Source: CAWDVH01 sp963805705 (GTDB lineage Bacteria; Actinomycetota; Actinomycetes; Streptosporangiales; Streptosporangiaceae). Taken from it: a stretch of 64,000 bases of DNA. A program made the position numbers and the translations under genes. Of the stretch, positions 1 to 8,546 are shown in pieces; the first letter of the stretch is position 1, and every line of letters starts with the position of its first letter. The notes under the pieces are model-generated. The model was given only the letters and a program-made list of their open reading frames with translations. It made no database searches and was not told the DNA's origin. Where the stretch lies: NCBI GenBank assembly GCA_963805705.1, contig CAWDVH010000001.1, forward strand, positions 2,542,001 to 2,606,000, given 5' to 3'.

Positions 1-588
1 GCGCGGTTCTGGCTTGATACCGCGACAAAGCTGCCGCTGCGCCGCGAGATCTTCGATTCCCGCGCCCGCATGATCAGCGAAGACGCGTTCATCGATCTTG
101 ACCTGGGGACCGCCAGCGGCAGCGGGATGCCCGCCGCGGGTGCCCGCCCCTGGACCGGGCAGCTTGACTCGGCCGGGCTCGCGGCGCTGCGGGCGCAAGG
201 CTGGCTGCTGCCGGCCAGCGTGTCGGGCCAGCTGACGCTCTTCGCGGCGAGCCAGACATCGACCCAGTCCGGAAAGGTCGTTGACCTGTCCTACTCCGAC
301 GGTCTCTCGGTAGTCTCGCTGTTCCTGCAGCGGGGGCAGCTGCCGCGGGCGATGCCCGGCTGGGAGCGTATCGCGGTCGAGGGGAAGACCGTCTTCTCCA
401 CTGATCCGGATGAGCGATGCCTGGCCTGGTCGGCAGGCGGCTTCGTCTACACCATGATCGCCGATGCTCCCCAGGCCACGGTCAGCCAGATCGTGGCGGC
501 CCTGCCGCACGACGGCCAGGTCGGATTCTGGAAACGGATGGGACGCGGCTTCAAGCGGCTCGGTTCATGGGCTAACCCGTTCGGCTGA
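1..588 (+). CDS. RseB/MucB-like sigma-factor regulatory protein, C-terminal part (5' end outside window)
   Basis: The frame is open from base 1 and reads 195 residues to TGA at 586-588, so the gene starts upstream. The first residues (ARFWLDTATKLPLRREIFDS) resemble the lipoprotein-localisation-like fold of RseB/MucB proteins, which sense envelope stress by contacting an anti-sigma factor. A C-terminal regulatory domain follows, ending in a basic tail. The next genes encode an HtrA-like protease and TatB, the order found downstream of sigE and its anti-sigma gene in many actinomycetes, which supports the call. Without the N-terminus I cannot see the signal peptide or lipobox. Family assignment is by resemblance and context. 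Confidence 0.6.
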   Translation, partial: ARFWLDTATKLPLRREIFDSRARMISEDAFIDLDLGTASGSGMPAAGARPWTGQLDSAGLAALRAQGWLLPASVSGQLTLFAASQTSTQSGKVVDLSYSDGLSVVSLFLQRGQLPRAMPGWERIAVEGKTVFSTDPDERCLAWSAGGFVYTMIADAPQATVSQIVAALPHDGQVGFWKRMGRGFKRLGSWANPFG

Positions 589-831
589 GCAGGCCTACTC
601 GCGCCCGCCCGGGGCATGAATCCAGGCAGCGGCGGCCGCTATCGTGCATCGCGGCCCTCTCGTGGAGGCGGCGATTTCCGAAGAGCCCGGACAGTGGAGC
701 ACCTCCGACGCGCCCGCCGACCCGCTCGCCGGGCGCGCCGGCCCGTCTGCTGACCCCGCCAGCCCGCCGGGCCAGTCGCCGCCAGCCCGCCGGCCAGCCC
801 CCCCGGCCCGCCCGCCTATCCAGCTGACCTA

Positions 832-2024
832 GTGACGGGGTCAGGGCAGTCACCGGAGCCGGCAGCGCACGGGACGCCCGGATCCGGCGAGCCACCGGGC
901 GGCCCTCCGAGAGGCCGACTGGGAGGCCGGCGGCTCGTTGCCGTCATAGTTGCCACCGCGCTGACGGCCGCGCTGGTCGGCGGGCTGGCGGGCGGATTCA
1001 TCGTGTCCAGGGCGTCCGGCGGCGGGCCGCAGCCCGGCTTCAGCCTGGGCACGGTGGCACCGGCGCTGAACGACCGGCCGCCAGCATCGGTCGCCGGGGT
1101 GGTGGCGCGGGTCCTGCCGGGCGTGGTCATGGTCAAGGTCAACGGCGGCGAGGGAACCGGCTCCGGATTCATCATCCGCGGCGGCTATATCGTGACCGAC
1201 AACCATGTAGTGACGCTGGACGGCCAGGTGAGCCGCTCGTCGCTGCAGGTGGTCTTCAACGGGGGCATGCAGGTGAGCGCCAGGCTCATCGGCCGGGATC
1301 CCTTCTCGGACGTCGCGGTGATCAAGCCGGCGGCCAGCGCCGGCCTTCCGGCGCTGACGCTCGGCAACTCCGACAGCGTGGATGTCGGGGACCCAGTCAT
1401 CGCGATCGGCTCTCCGCTTGGCCTGGCCGGGACGGTGACCAGTGGCATCGTCAGTGCTCTCGACCGGCCCGTGCAGCCAGGGGCCGGCCAGGGAAAGGAC
1501 CCGGAGGTGTTCTACGACGCGATTCAGACCGACGCGCCGATCAACCCCGGCAACTCGGGCGGCCCGCTGGTCAACGGCCAGGGGCAGGTCATCGGCGTCG
1601 ACGCCGCCATTGACACGCTCGGCTCAGATCCGCTGACGGGCACCCAGGGCGGCAGCATCGGCCTGGGCTTCGCGATCCCGATCAACCAGGTCAGGTTCGT
1701 GGCGAGCGAGCTCATCCGGACCGGCCATGCTGCTCATGCCGTCATCGGCGCGCTGATCAACGTGGACTACCGCGGAACGGGAGCGCAGATCCTGCGACCG
1801 GGCGCTCGCAACGCGCCGACGATCACACCCGGCGGCCCGGCGGCCAGGGCGGCCTGCGGCCGGGCGATGTGATCACCAGCTTCGGCGGCCAGCCGGTCGG
1901 CAGTCCTGACGCGCTGCTGGACGCGATCCGGTCCCGGCAGCCCGGCACGCGCGTATCAGTGACGTACATCAGGGGCAAGAAGACGCGAATGGTCGTACTG
2001 ACTCTCGGCTCGGCCATCTCCTGA
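832..2024 (+). CDS. HtrA/DegP-like membrane-anchored serine protease with PDZ domain; frame broken near 1850
   Basis: From GTG 832 the product has a basic Pro/Gly-rich cytoplasmic head, one membrane segment (about residues 35-58) and a trypsin-like domain with His125 (TDNHVV), Asp160 (DPFSDVAV) and Ser242 (PGNSGGPL). The protease domain is intact. The GTG frame stops at 1872, just as the PDZ domain should begin. From about 1851 the PDZ domain (GDVITSFGGQPVGSPDALL and onward) continues in the +1-shifted frame to TGA 2022-2024. Adding one G to the GCGGCC at about 1849-1854 restores the expected AARAGLRPGDVIT. This is a one-base deletion in the assembly or a real frameshift. The neighbours (RseB-like, TatB) fit an envelope-stress protease. 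No strong ribosome site precedes 832. Confidence 0.75.
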
Positions 2025-2173
2025 CCGCGGCCCGCGCCGGTCCGGCCGGGCCGCCGGTCAGGGTCGGTCAGGGGCGGGCCTGGCGGGCGCAGTCACCCGC
2101 GGGCGTTTCGGCGGCTACCCTGGAGTGAGCGGACCTCGCCGCTGCGTACGTGACGGATGCTGGAGCGCGCCTC

Positions 2174-2551
2174 GTGTTCGATCTCTCGGTCCTGAAGATC
2201 CTGGTCCTCGGCGTGCTCGCGCTGGTCATCTTCGGCCCCGACCAGCTGCCGAAGATAGCCTCGCAGGCCGGGCGGGCGCTGCGCGACCTGCGTCGGCTGG
2301 CCGAGTCCGCCAAGGCCGACCTGCAAGATGGCCTGGGACCTGAGTTCCGCGACTTCGATGTCAACGACCTGAATCCGCGAAATTTCGTGCGCAAGCACCT
2401 CTGGGATGACGTAGATGGCGACCTCAACGGCAACGGCAACGGCAACGGTGACGGTGACGGTGACGATATAAACGCCCAGCTGCTGGCCGCGCCGCAATCC
2501 ATGCTGCTAGCGCCAGACGAGAGCCCGCCCTACGATGTCGAGGCCACCTGA
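2174..2551 (+). CDS. tatB: Sec-independent protein translocase TatB
   Basis: The 125-residue product starts with one transmembrane helix containing the FGPDQLPK hinge, then an amphipathic helix (AGRALRDLRRLAESAK), the hallmark of TatB. TatB works with TatC as receptor for twin-arginine precursors in the cytoplasmic membrane. GTG 2174 is preferred over in-frame GTG 2150 because it has GGAG eight bases upstream and puts the helix at the extreme N-terminus, as in homologues. The C-terminal region is acidic with an NGNGNGNGDGDGD low-complexity stretch made from short DNA repeats. It lies downstream of the htrA-like gene and meets mrp tail to tail four bases later. Confidence 0.92.
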   Translation: MFDLSVLKILVLGVLALVIFGPDQLPKIASQAGRALRDLRRLAESAKADLQDGLGPEFRDFDVNDLNPRNFVRKHLWDDVDGDLNGNGNGNGDGDGDDINAQLLAAPQSMLLAPDESPPYDVEAT

Positions 2552-2555
2552 GGCA

Positions 2556-3716
2556 TCAGGCGGGCGTCAGCCCGAGCGGGCGCCCGGCCAGGCTGCGTGA
2601 TCTGCTGGCCAGGCCCTGGGCGATCTTCGCCAGCTCCCTGGCCGCTGGCGACGAGGGATCGGCCAGCACCAGGGGCGTGCCGCTGTCACCGGCCTCGCGT
2701 AGCCGCATGTCTATCGGCACCTCGCCGAGCACCGGCACCCTGGCGCCCACGACGCGGGTGAGAGCCTCGGCCACCGCCTGCCCGCCGCCGCTGCCGAAGA
2801 CCTCCACCCGCTCGTTGCAGTGCGGGCACGGCAGATAGGACATGTTCTCGATGACCCCGACAACGCGCTGGTGCAGCTGCGCGGCCAGCGAGCCCGCCCG
2901 CTCGGCCACCTCGGACGACGCGAGCTGCGGGGTGGTGACCACGATCAGCTCCGAGCCGGGCACCAGGTGAGCCGCGGAGATCGCGATATCGCCGGTGCCT
3001 GGCGGCAGGTCCATCAGCAGCACATCCAGGTCGCCCCAGAAGACGTCAGCCAGGAACTGCTGCAGCAGCCGGTGCAAGATGGGGCCCCGCAGCGGCAGCG
3101 GCTCGTTGCCTTTCTTGAGCATGCCGCTGGATATCGCCTTCACGCCGTGGGCGGACGGCGGCATGATCATCTGCTCGACCTGGGTGGGACGGCTGGTGAT
3201 CCCCAGCATGCGCGGCACTGAGTGACCGTAGATGTCGGCGTCGAGCAGGCCGACCTTCTGCCCGGCGGCGGCGAGCGCCACCGCGAGGTTGACCGTCACC
3301 GACGACTTGCCGACGCCGCCCTTCCCGCTGGCCACCGCGTACACCTTGGTCAGCGAGGACGGGCTGGCGAACGGTATCTCGCGCTCGGCCTTGCCGCCGC
3401 GCAGCGTGCCCTGCAGGGCACGGCGCTGCTCCTCGCTCATCACGTCCAGCTCGACGCGGACCCGTGACACGCCGGCCAGCTGGCTGACGGCCGCCGTCAC
3501 CTCACGGGTGATGGTGTCGCGCATCGGGCATCCGGCCACGGTCAGCCAGACGTCTACCCGCACGGTGCCGTCGGCCGCCACCTCGACGTTCTTGACCATG
3601 CCGAGCTCGGTGATCGGGCGGTGGATCTCGGGATCGTTGACACCAGACAGTGCCTGGGTCACCTGGTCGATCGTGGGCGGCGATGTTACCGCGGACGGGG
3701 AGGGCATGGTCCCCAT
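2556..3716 (-). CDS. mrp: Mrp/NBP35-family iron-sulfur cluster carrier ATPase
   Basis: The 386-residue protein has an N-terminal MIP18/DUF59-type domain (GCPMRD around residue 62) followed by a deviant Walker A P-loop GKGGVGKS (131-138), the DLPPGTGD switch, and a CPHC pair (Cys297, Cys300) that would bridge an Fe-S cluster in the dimer. It probably delivers Fe-S clusters to apo-proteins. Upstream frame is open to 3899, but the conserved sequence begins only after the ATG codons at 3716 and 3707, and the divergent methyltransferase occupies the region beyond 3841, so 3716 was chosen. Ribosome site is weak for both candidates. It converges with tatB at a 4-base gap. Confidence 0.9.
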   Translation of the reverse strand: MGTMPSPSAVTSPPTIDQVTQALSGVNDPEIHRPITELGMVKNVEVAADGTVRVDVWLTVAGCPMRDTITREVTAAVSQLAGVSRVRVELDVMSEEQRRALQGTLRGGKAEREIPFASPSSLTKVYAVASGKGGVGKSSVTVNLAVALAAAGQKVGLLDADIYGHSVPRMLGITSRPTQVEQMIMPPSAHGVKAISSGMLKKGNEPLPLRGPILHRLLQQFLADVFWGDLDVLLMDLPPGTGDIAISAAHLVPGSELIVVTTPQLASSEVAERAGSLAAQLHQRVVGVIENMSYLPCPHCNERVEVFGSGGGQAVAEALTRVVGARVPVLGEVPIDMRLREAGDSGTPLVLADPSSPAARELAKIAQGLASRSRSLAGRPLGLTPA

Positions 3717-3840
3717 GCTACGAACCGCCGCTCCGGTCGTCGAACGCCCGGTGGCCGTTACTCCCGGCGTAGGATCATTTCGCCCGCAACGCGCGGGCTG
3801 CGGGCGGCCTGGGCCGGTGCCGCGACACGAACGGCTGTGC

Positions 3841-4650
3841 ATGGAGCAACTGCAGCAGATCGGCCTCCGGCACCCGGCGGCTGAGCTGGTCAGGGACATT
3901 CAGAACAACCGCACGGGGATTCCCCGGCGCACCTTCGTCGCGGAAGGCCTGTTCGAGAACAACATCGTGCTGCAGGCCGGCGTGACCGTGGACACCTTCC
4001 TGTGGTGCCCGGAGGCCGCGTATTCCGATGAGGCGGCCAAGCGCAGCGAGGAACTGGCCGGCCGGGCCCGGCGGGCCTACCAGATCTCGGCGAAGACGCT
4101 GGAGCGCCTGGCCGAGCGCCCGCACCCGGACGGCCTGCTCTCGATCGCCCGGCTGCCCGACTGGGACCCGGACACGATCCCGCTCGGTCCTGACGCGCTG
4201 GTCCTGGTGATCGACGGGGTGGAGATCCCTGGCAACCTCGGCACGCTGATCCGCACCCTGGACGCCTGCGCGGCAGACTGCCTCGTGCTGACCAACCGCC
4301 GGACCAGGCTGACCCACCCCAAGGTGCTGCGCAGCAGCCAGGGGACCAGCATCAAGGTCCCGACGCTGGAGTTCGAGCAGGTGGCGGACGCAATCAGCTG
4401 GCTGGCCGACCGCGGCTTCACCGTGTACCTGGCCGATACCGATGACAGCGGCAACTACCGCGGCTGCGACTACTCGGGCCGCACGGCCCTGGTGGTCGGC
4501 AGCGAGCGGTACGGCATCTCCCGGCCCTGGTACGGCGCCGGCTTTAGCCGGATCGGGATCCCGATGCTCGGCTCGGCGGACTCGCTGAACGTAGCGGTGT
4601 CGGCATCGGTGCTGCTGTATGAGGCACGGGCGCGCAAGAGCGGCTGGTAA
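3841..4650 (+). CDS. TrmH/SpoU-family RNA 2'-O-ribose methyltransferase
   Basis: The 269-residue protein shows the SPOUT-fold motifs: motif 1 PGNLGTLIR (130-138), motif 2 GSERYGI (220-226) and motif 3 IPMLGSADSLNVAVS (240-254), which form the knotted SAM site. It methylates a ribose 2'-OH in rRNA or tRNA; the exact target cannot be read from sequence. ATG 3841 is used; GTG 3817 is an in-frame alternative. The last 107 bases overlap the antisense end of the MFS gene. Confidence 0.88.
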   Translation: MEQLQQIGLRHPAAELVRDIQNNRTGIPRRTFVAEGLFENNIVLQAGVTVDTFLWCPEAAYSDEAAKRSEELAGRARRAYQISAKTLERLAERPHPDGLLSIARLPDWDPDTIPLGPDALVLVIDGVEIPGNLGTLIRTLDACAADCLVLTNRRTRLTHPKVLRSSQGTSIKVPTLEFEQVADAISWLADRGFTVYLADTDDSGNYRGCDYSGRTALVVGSERYGISRPWYGAGFSRIGIPMLGSADSLNVAVSASVLLYEARARKSGW

Positions 4651-5854
4651 GGACGCGCGCCCCGGCGGCGAGCGCGGCCGCCGCGCAGATCACCACGGCC
4701 AGGCCCGGCCCGAGCAGCGCCCAGCGGGTCCCGGCCACCGCGGCAATCCCGGCCACGGCGAAGGCCCCGGCGGGCACGAACCCCATGAAGCCGGCGTTGT
4801 AGGCGCTCAGGGCGTGGCCGCGCTGGGCCTGCGGCGCCGTCTGCTGTACGTACACGGTCGCGCTGGTCGCGAACAGCGCGGTGGCGGCCCCGAGCGCGAT
4901 CATGAGGACGTCGTACGCCCACACCGCCGGCATGACGGCGGCCAGCATCTCGGCCCCGCCGAACACGGCGGCCCAGACCAGGAACTCGGAGCGGCCGGGA
5001 TCGGCGCGGCGCGATGAGTAGTAGCTCCCGGCAATCCCGCCCACCGCCATGAAGGTGCCCATGAGGCCGAAGCCGACGGCACCGAGATGAAAGACCTTCG
5101 TCGCCATCAGCGGATTGGTGACTTCGAACTGATAGCCGAAGCCGCCGATCAGCAGGGCCATCCCGGCGGCGACCTGGATGCCCCGCGGCAGATCGAGCAC
5201 CCAGCGCAGGCGGCGCGGCGAGACGCTACTGCCGCTGGCCTGATCCGCCGCATGGCCGACCTGGCCGCGCAGGCGCACCAGCAGCACGATCAGCGGCAGG
5301 TACGAGCCGGCATCGGCGATGAACACCAGCGCCTCGCCGCTGACCGCGATGATGATCCCGGCCACCGCCGGTCCCAGGATCTTCGCCAGGCCGGTGATCG
5401 TGGCGTACAGCGAGGATCCGCGGCGCAACTCGCGCTTCCCGACGAGATCGAGCATGAACATCTGCCGGGCCGGGACGTCGACGGCGATGACGCAGCCCAG
5501 GGCGAAGGAAATCGCGCACAGGTACCAGATGGTCATCCAGCCGGCGAGCAGCGGAATCCCGATGGCCAGGCCCCCGGCCGCCAGCGCGGACTGGGTAGCG
5601 GTGAGGATCCGCACGGGCCGGTGCCGGGCGACAATCGTCCCCGCCCGGCGGCTGAAGAGCAGTATCGGCAGGAACTGCGCGGCGACCAGCGTGGACAGCA
5701 CGGCGGCGTGGCCATCGGCCAGATGGATCGTGAGCCAGTAGAGCGCGGCGAAGCCCATGGTCGTCCCGGCCATGGACACCGACTGCGCCCCGACGTACCA
5801 GCGGAAGCGCGCGCTGGAGACCCGGGTCGCGCTCGCCCCGCCGCCGGTGCCCAT
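4544..5854 (-). CDS. MFS transporter, transmembrane secretion effector-like
   Basis: The 436-residue protein has about twelve hydrophobic segments and the loop features of the MFS_3 (enterobactin exporter-like) group, such as DVPARQMFMLDLVG and the HALSAYNAGFMGFVPAGA segment. It is probably a proton-driven exporter; substrate unknown. ATG 5854 is preferred to TTG 5905 because GGAAGG lies just upstream. The last 35 or so residues are Pro/Ser/Arg-rich and lie antisense to the end of the methyltransferase gene, so the stop may be displaced relative to homologues. It is divergent from the CitE-like gene, with a 112-base shared upstream region. Confidence 0.8.
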   Translation of the reverse strand: MGTGGGASATRVSSARFRWYVGAQSVSMAGTTMGFAALYWLTIHLADGHAAVLSTLVAAQFLPILLFSRRAGTIVARHRPVRILTATQSALAAGGLAIGIPLLAGWMTIWYLCAISFALGCVIAVDVPARQMFMLDLVGKRELRRGSSLYATITGLAKILGPAVAGIIIAVSGEALVFIADAGSYLPLIVLLVRLRGQVGHAADQASGSSVSPRRLRWVLDLPRGIQVAAGMALLIGGFGYQFEVTNPLMATKVFHLGAVGFGLMGTFMAVGGIAGSYYSSRRADPGRSEFLVWAAVFGGAEMLAAVMPAVWAYDVLMIALGAATALFATSATVYVQQTAPQAQRGHALSAYNAGFMGFVPAGAFAVAGIAAVAGTRWALLGPGLAVVICAAAALAAGARVLTSRSCAPVPHTAAPMPTPLRSASPPSRASGSRSG

Positions 5855-5966
5855 AGCCGCCTTCCGCCGTCCCTGGCCGACACTGATCGTAGCTTGCTGT
5901 TGCAAGCTGGTCGCAATAATTACCGCCCCGGCCGGGCGCCGCCCATCGCTTGGTAGCCTCCGCGGT

Positions 5967-6971
5967 GTGGCGCGTGCTTATCGTTCCCGGCGCTCCTGCC
6001 TGGCCGTGCCCGGCAGCAGCCCGAGATTCCTGGAGAAGGCCCAGGGCCTGCCCGCGGACGAGGTATTCCTCGATCTGGAGGATGCGGTCGCCCCGGCGGC
6101 CAAGCCGGACGCGCGGGTGAACGTGATCACCGCCCTGCGCATGGGCGACTGGGGCGGCCGGGTCAGGGCGGTCCGGATCAACGGCGTCACCACGCCCTGG
6201 GCCTACCGGGACGTGATCGATGTCGTGGAGCAGGCTGGCCGTCACCTGGACGTGATCGTGCTGCCCAAGGTCCGCGAGGTAGCCCAGGTCAGCTGGCTCG
6301 ACCTGCTCCTGGGCCAGATCGAGCAGGCGATGGGCTATCCGGCCGGGCAGGTCGGCATCGAGGCCCAGATCGAGGATGCCGCCGGGCTCGCCGCGGTAGA
6401 CGCGATCGCGGCGGCGTCCCCGCGCCTGGAGGCGCTGGTCTTCGGCCCGGCCGATTTCATGGCCAGTGTCGGCATGCGGTCACTGCAGATCGGCGCCCAG
6501 CCGGCCGGGTACGCCGGCGGTGATGCGTTCCACTACCCGCAGATGCGGATGCTGGTCGCGGCCAGGGCGCACGGGCTGCAGGCCATCGACGGGCCGTACA
6601 CCGCGATCGGCGACACGGCCGGCCTGCGCCGCGCGGCCGTCAGCGTCGCGGCCCTGGGGTTCGACGGCAAGTGGGTCCTGCATCCGGGGCAGATCGGCCC
6701 CGTGAACGAGGCGTTCTCGCCGGACCAGGAGGAATATGACCGCGCTGAGCTGATCCTGGAGGCATACGAGCATTACACGACGGTCGAGCAGCGCGGGGCT
6801 GCCATGCTCGGTGATGAGATGATCGACGAGGCCTCCCGCAAGCTGGCCCTGGTCGCCGCGGCCCGTGGCCGCGCCGCCGGCCTGGCCAGGACGCAGGCCT
6901 TCCAGCCCCCCGCCGCCCCTTCAGGCCAGGGCGTCCCACGAGGTCAGCGCGGCGACCAGGCCGTCGGTTAG
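5967..6971 (+). CDS. HpcH/HpaI aldolase / citrate lyase beta-like CoA-ester lyase (malyl-CoA lyase type)
   Basis: The 334-residue protein begins RSCLAVPGSSPRFLEKAQ and contains DEVFLDLEDAV, typical of the CitE/Mcl TIM-barrel family, plus GFDGKWVLHPGQI near the C-terminus. Members cleave or form beta-hydroxyacyl-CoA esters such as malyl-CoA or beta-methylmalyl-CoA with Mg2+. GTG 5967 gives the canonical N-terminus; there is no clear ribosome site. The last 51 bases overlap the convergent Nudix gene, and the final residues (PPAAPSGQGVPRGQRG) look like a non-conserved extension. Confidence 0.87.
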   Translation: MARAYRSRRSCLAVPGSSPRFLEKAQGLPADEVFLDLEDAVAPAAKPDARVNVITALRMGDWGGRVRAVRINGVTTPWAYRDVIDVVEQAGRHLDVIVLPKVREVAQVSWLDLLLGQIEQAMGYPAGQVGIEAQIEDAAGLAAVDAIAAASPRLEALVFGPADFMASVGMRSLQIGAQPAGYAGGDAFHYPQMRMLVAARAHGLQAIDGPYTAIGDTAGLRRAAVSVAALGFDGKWVLHPGQIGPVNEAFSPDQEEYDRAELILEAYEHYTTVEQRGAAMLGDEMIDEASRKLALVAAARGRAAGLARTQAFQPPAAPSGQGVPRGQRGDQAVG

Positions 6972-7334
6972 GCAGCCGGCCAGGTCCATGCGGGCCAGTT
7001 CCCGCAGCGTCACCCAGCGCGCATCCGCGGCATCGTCCCCGGCCGCCAGGCCTCCTCCGGTCACGAACGCCGCATAGTCCCTGATGTCGATCACCGCTCC
7101 GTCCAGGCCCGGCCGCTCCACCGCGCCGAGCAGCCGGCCGACGGTCACCGACAGGCTGGTTTCCTCGAGGATCTCCCGCACCAGGGCCTGCTCGTCGGTC
7201 TCGCCCGGCTCGATCCGGCCGCCCGGCAGCGACCACAGCCCGGCGCCGGGCTCATTGCGCCGCCTGACCAGCAGCAGCCGGCCTGCCGCATCCCTGATCA
7301 CGGCGCCCACGCACGGGATTCGCCGCCCCGTCAT
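6921..7334 (-). CDS. Nudix hydrolase
   Basis: The 137-residue protein carries a Nudix box starting at Gly39 (GRIEPGE, then REILEETSL to residue 61). It matches Gx5Ex7REUxEE, with Ser60 where the last Gly is usual. Such enzymes hydrolyse nucleoside diphosphates linked to X, often as MutT-like sanitisers. ATG 7334 gives the usual short N-terminus; GTG 7370 is an in-frame alternative. It converges on and overlaps the CoA-ester lyase gene by 51 bases. Confidence 0.85.
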   Translation of the reverse strand: MTGRRIPCVGAVIRDAAGRLLLVRRRNEPGAGLWSLPGGRIEPGETDEQALVREILEETSLSVTVGRLLGAVERPGLDGAVIDIRDYAAFVTGGGLAAGDDAADARWVTLRELARMDLAGCLTDGLVAALTSWDALA

Positions 7335-7468
7335 CTGGCCAGTATCGCGCGCGGACGGTACGCGGACCACACCGGACCGCGTCCTCGGACGCGCGCGCGA
7401 TCCGGGCCAGGATCTGGACCTGCCGTTCGGTGCGCGCTCGCCGCGGCTTCCCGGCTAATGTCGCCAGG

Positions 7469-8317
7469 GTGCGCGCCGACCTGCATAGCCACAGCACCGC
7501 TTCTGACGGCACCTGTACCCCCGCCGAGGTGATGAGAGCGGCTCAGGCCGCCGGCCTCGACGTGATCGCGCTGACCGATCACGACACCGTCGCCGGGCAT
7601 GCGCGGGCCCGCGCCGCGCTGCCGTCCGGGCTGACCCTGCTGCCGGGGATGGAGCTGTCCTGCCGCCTTGAGGGCCACAGCGTGCACATGCTCGCCTACC
7701 TGTTTGACCCCAGCCATCAGGAACTGGCCGCGCAGTGCCAGGCGATCAGGCAGAGCCGCGACGACCGGGCCCGCGCGATCGTGCGGCGGCTGGCCGAGCT
7801 CGGCGCTGGCGTCACCTGGGAGCAGGTCGCCGCGATCGCCGGCGGAGGCGTGGTCGGCAGGCCGCACATTGCCCGCGCGATGGTCGCGGCCGGGGTGATC
7901 ACCGACCCGCAGGATGCGTTCGGCCCGGAGTGGATCGGCCAGGGCGGCCGGGCCCATGTGAGCAGGTATGCCCTCGATCCGGTCCAGGCGATCACGCTCA
8001 TCCGCGCGGCCGGCGGGGTGAGCGTGCTCGCTCACCCCCTCGGCTCGATCCGCGGCTGGATGATCCCCGACGAGGTGATCGCCGGTTTCGCTGCCGCTGG
8101 CCTGACCGGGATTGAGATCCGGCACCCCGACCAAGACCATTCGAAACGGGAGCATCTCACCGCTCTGGCCGCCACCCTCGGTCTCGTCGCCTCGGGCGGT
8201 AGTGACGATCACGGCAGCCTGACCGGCTACCGGATCGGCTGCGAGACGATAGCTGATGATCAGTACCAGCGACTGCTGGCCCAGGCCTCCGGCGCCGCGC
8301 CGTGGACCGCACCCTGA
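7469..8317 (+). CDS. PHP-domain metal-dependent phosphoesterase
   Basis: The 282-residue protein has all PHP motifs: LHSHS (His6, His8), SDGT with Asp13, TDHDT (37-41), GMELS with Glu62, His70/His73 and SDDHG near the C-terminus. These residues bind two or three metals in PHP phosphatases related to TrpH/RNase AM, which cleave 3',5'-nucleoside bisphosphates or short RNA. GTG 7469 is chosen because the fold starts immediately after it; GTG 7430 is also in frame. It is followed within 50 bases by a small membrane ORF and then an MBL-fold gene, a possible operon. Confidence 0.86.
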   Translation: MRADLHSHSTASDGTCTPAEVMRAAQAAGLDVIALTDHDTVAGHARARAALPSGLTLLPGMELSCRLEGHSVHMLAYLFDPSHQELAAQCQAIRQSRDDRARAIVRRLAELGAGVTWEQVAAIAGGGVVGRPHIARAMVAAGVITDPQDAFGPEWIGQGGRAHVSRYALDPVQAITLIRAAGGVSVLAHPLGSIRGWMIPDEVIAGFAAAGLTGIEIRHPDQDHSKREHLTALAATLGLVASGGSDDHGSLTGYRIGCETIADDQYQRLLAQASGAAPWTAP

Positions 8318-8362
8318 CCGTCTTCAACCTGAAGTTCACGCCGCTGCTGGCCGGGCGCGACC

Positions 8363-8527
8363 GTGGCCACCCTGCTGTTCGTGCAGCGGGCCAATTCCGC
8401 TGGCGACGCGGTAGCCTTCGGAATCGCTATTGTCGCAGTGGTCACGGTGCTCTGGCTGGCCATGCGGTTCTCCGGCGTCATTCTGCGGATCCGGCATGAC
8501 ATCGGGGTGGAACTACTCACCCACTAA
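8363..8527 (+). CDS. small membrane protein, unknown; 5' end may be frameshifted
   Basis: From GTG 8363 the 54-residue product begins VATLLFVQRANSAGDAV and has a hydrophobic helix (AFGIAIVAVVTVLWLAMRF) and a charged C-terminus ending ELLTH. No known family was recognised. The preceding bases in another frame read TLTVFNLKFTPLLAG, and removing one G from the GGG at 8353-8355 would join the two into a longer protein with two membrane helices. The true start may therefore lie near 8302, overlapping the PHP gene. It sits between the PHP and MBL genes, all on the same strand and tightly spaced. It is short, so this remains tentative. Confidence 0.4.
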   Translation: MATLLFVQRANSAGDAVAFGIAIVAVVTVLWLAMRFSGVILRIRHDIGVELLTH

Positions 8528-8546
8528 GGCTGAAAGGCAGGTCCGC

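Noticed and set aside
644..832. 62-codon ORF before the htrA-like gene
   Set aside because: Pro/Ala/Ser-rich, no ribosome site, no similarity; more likely leader DNA.
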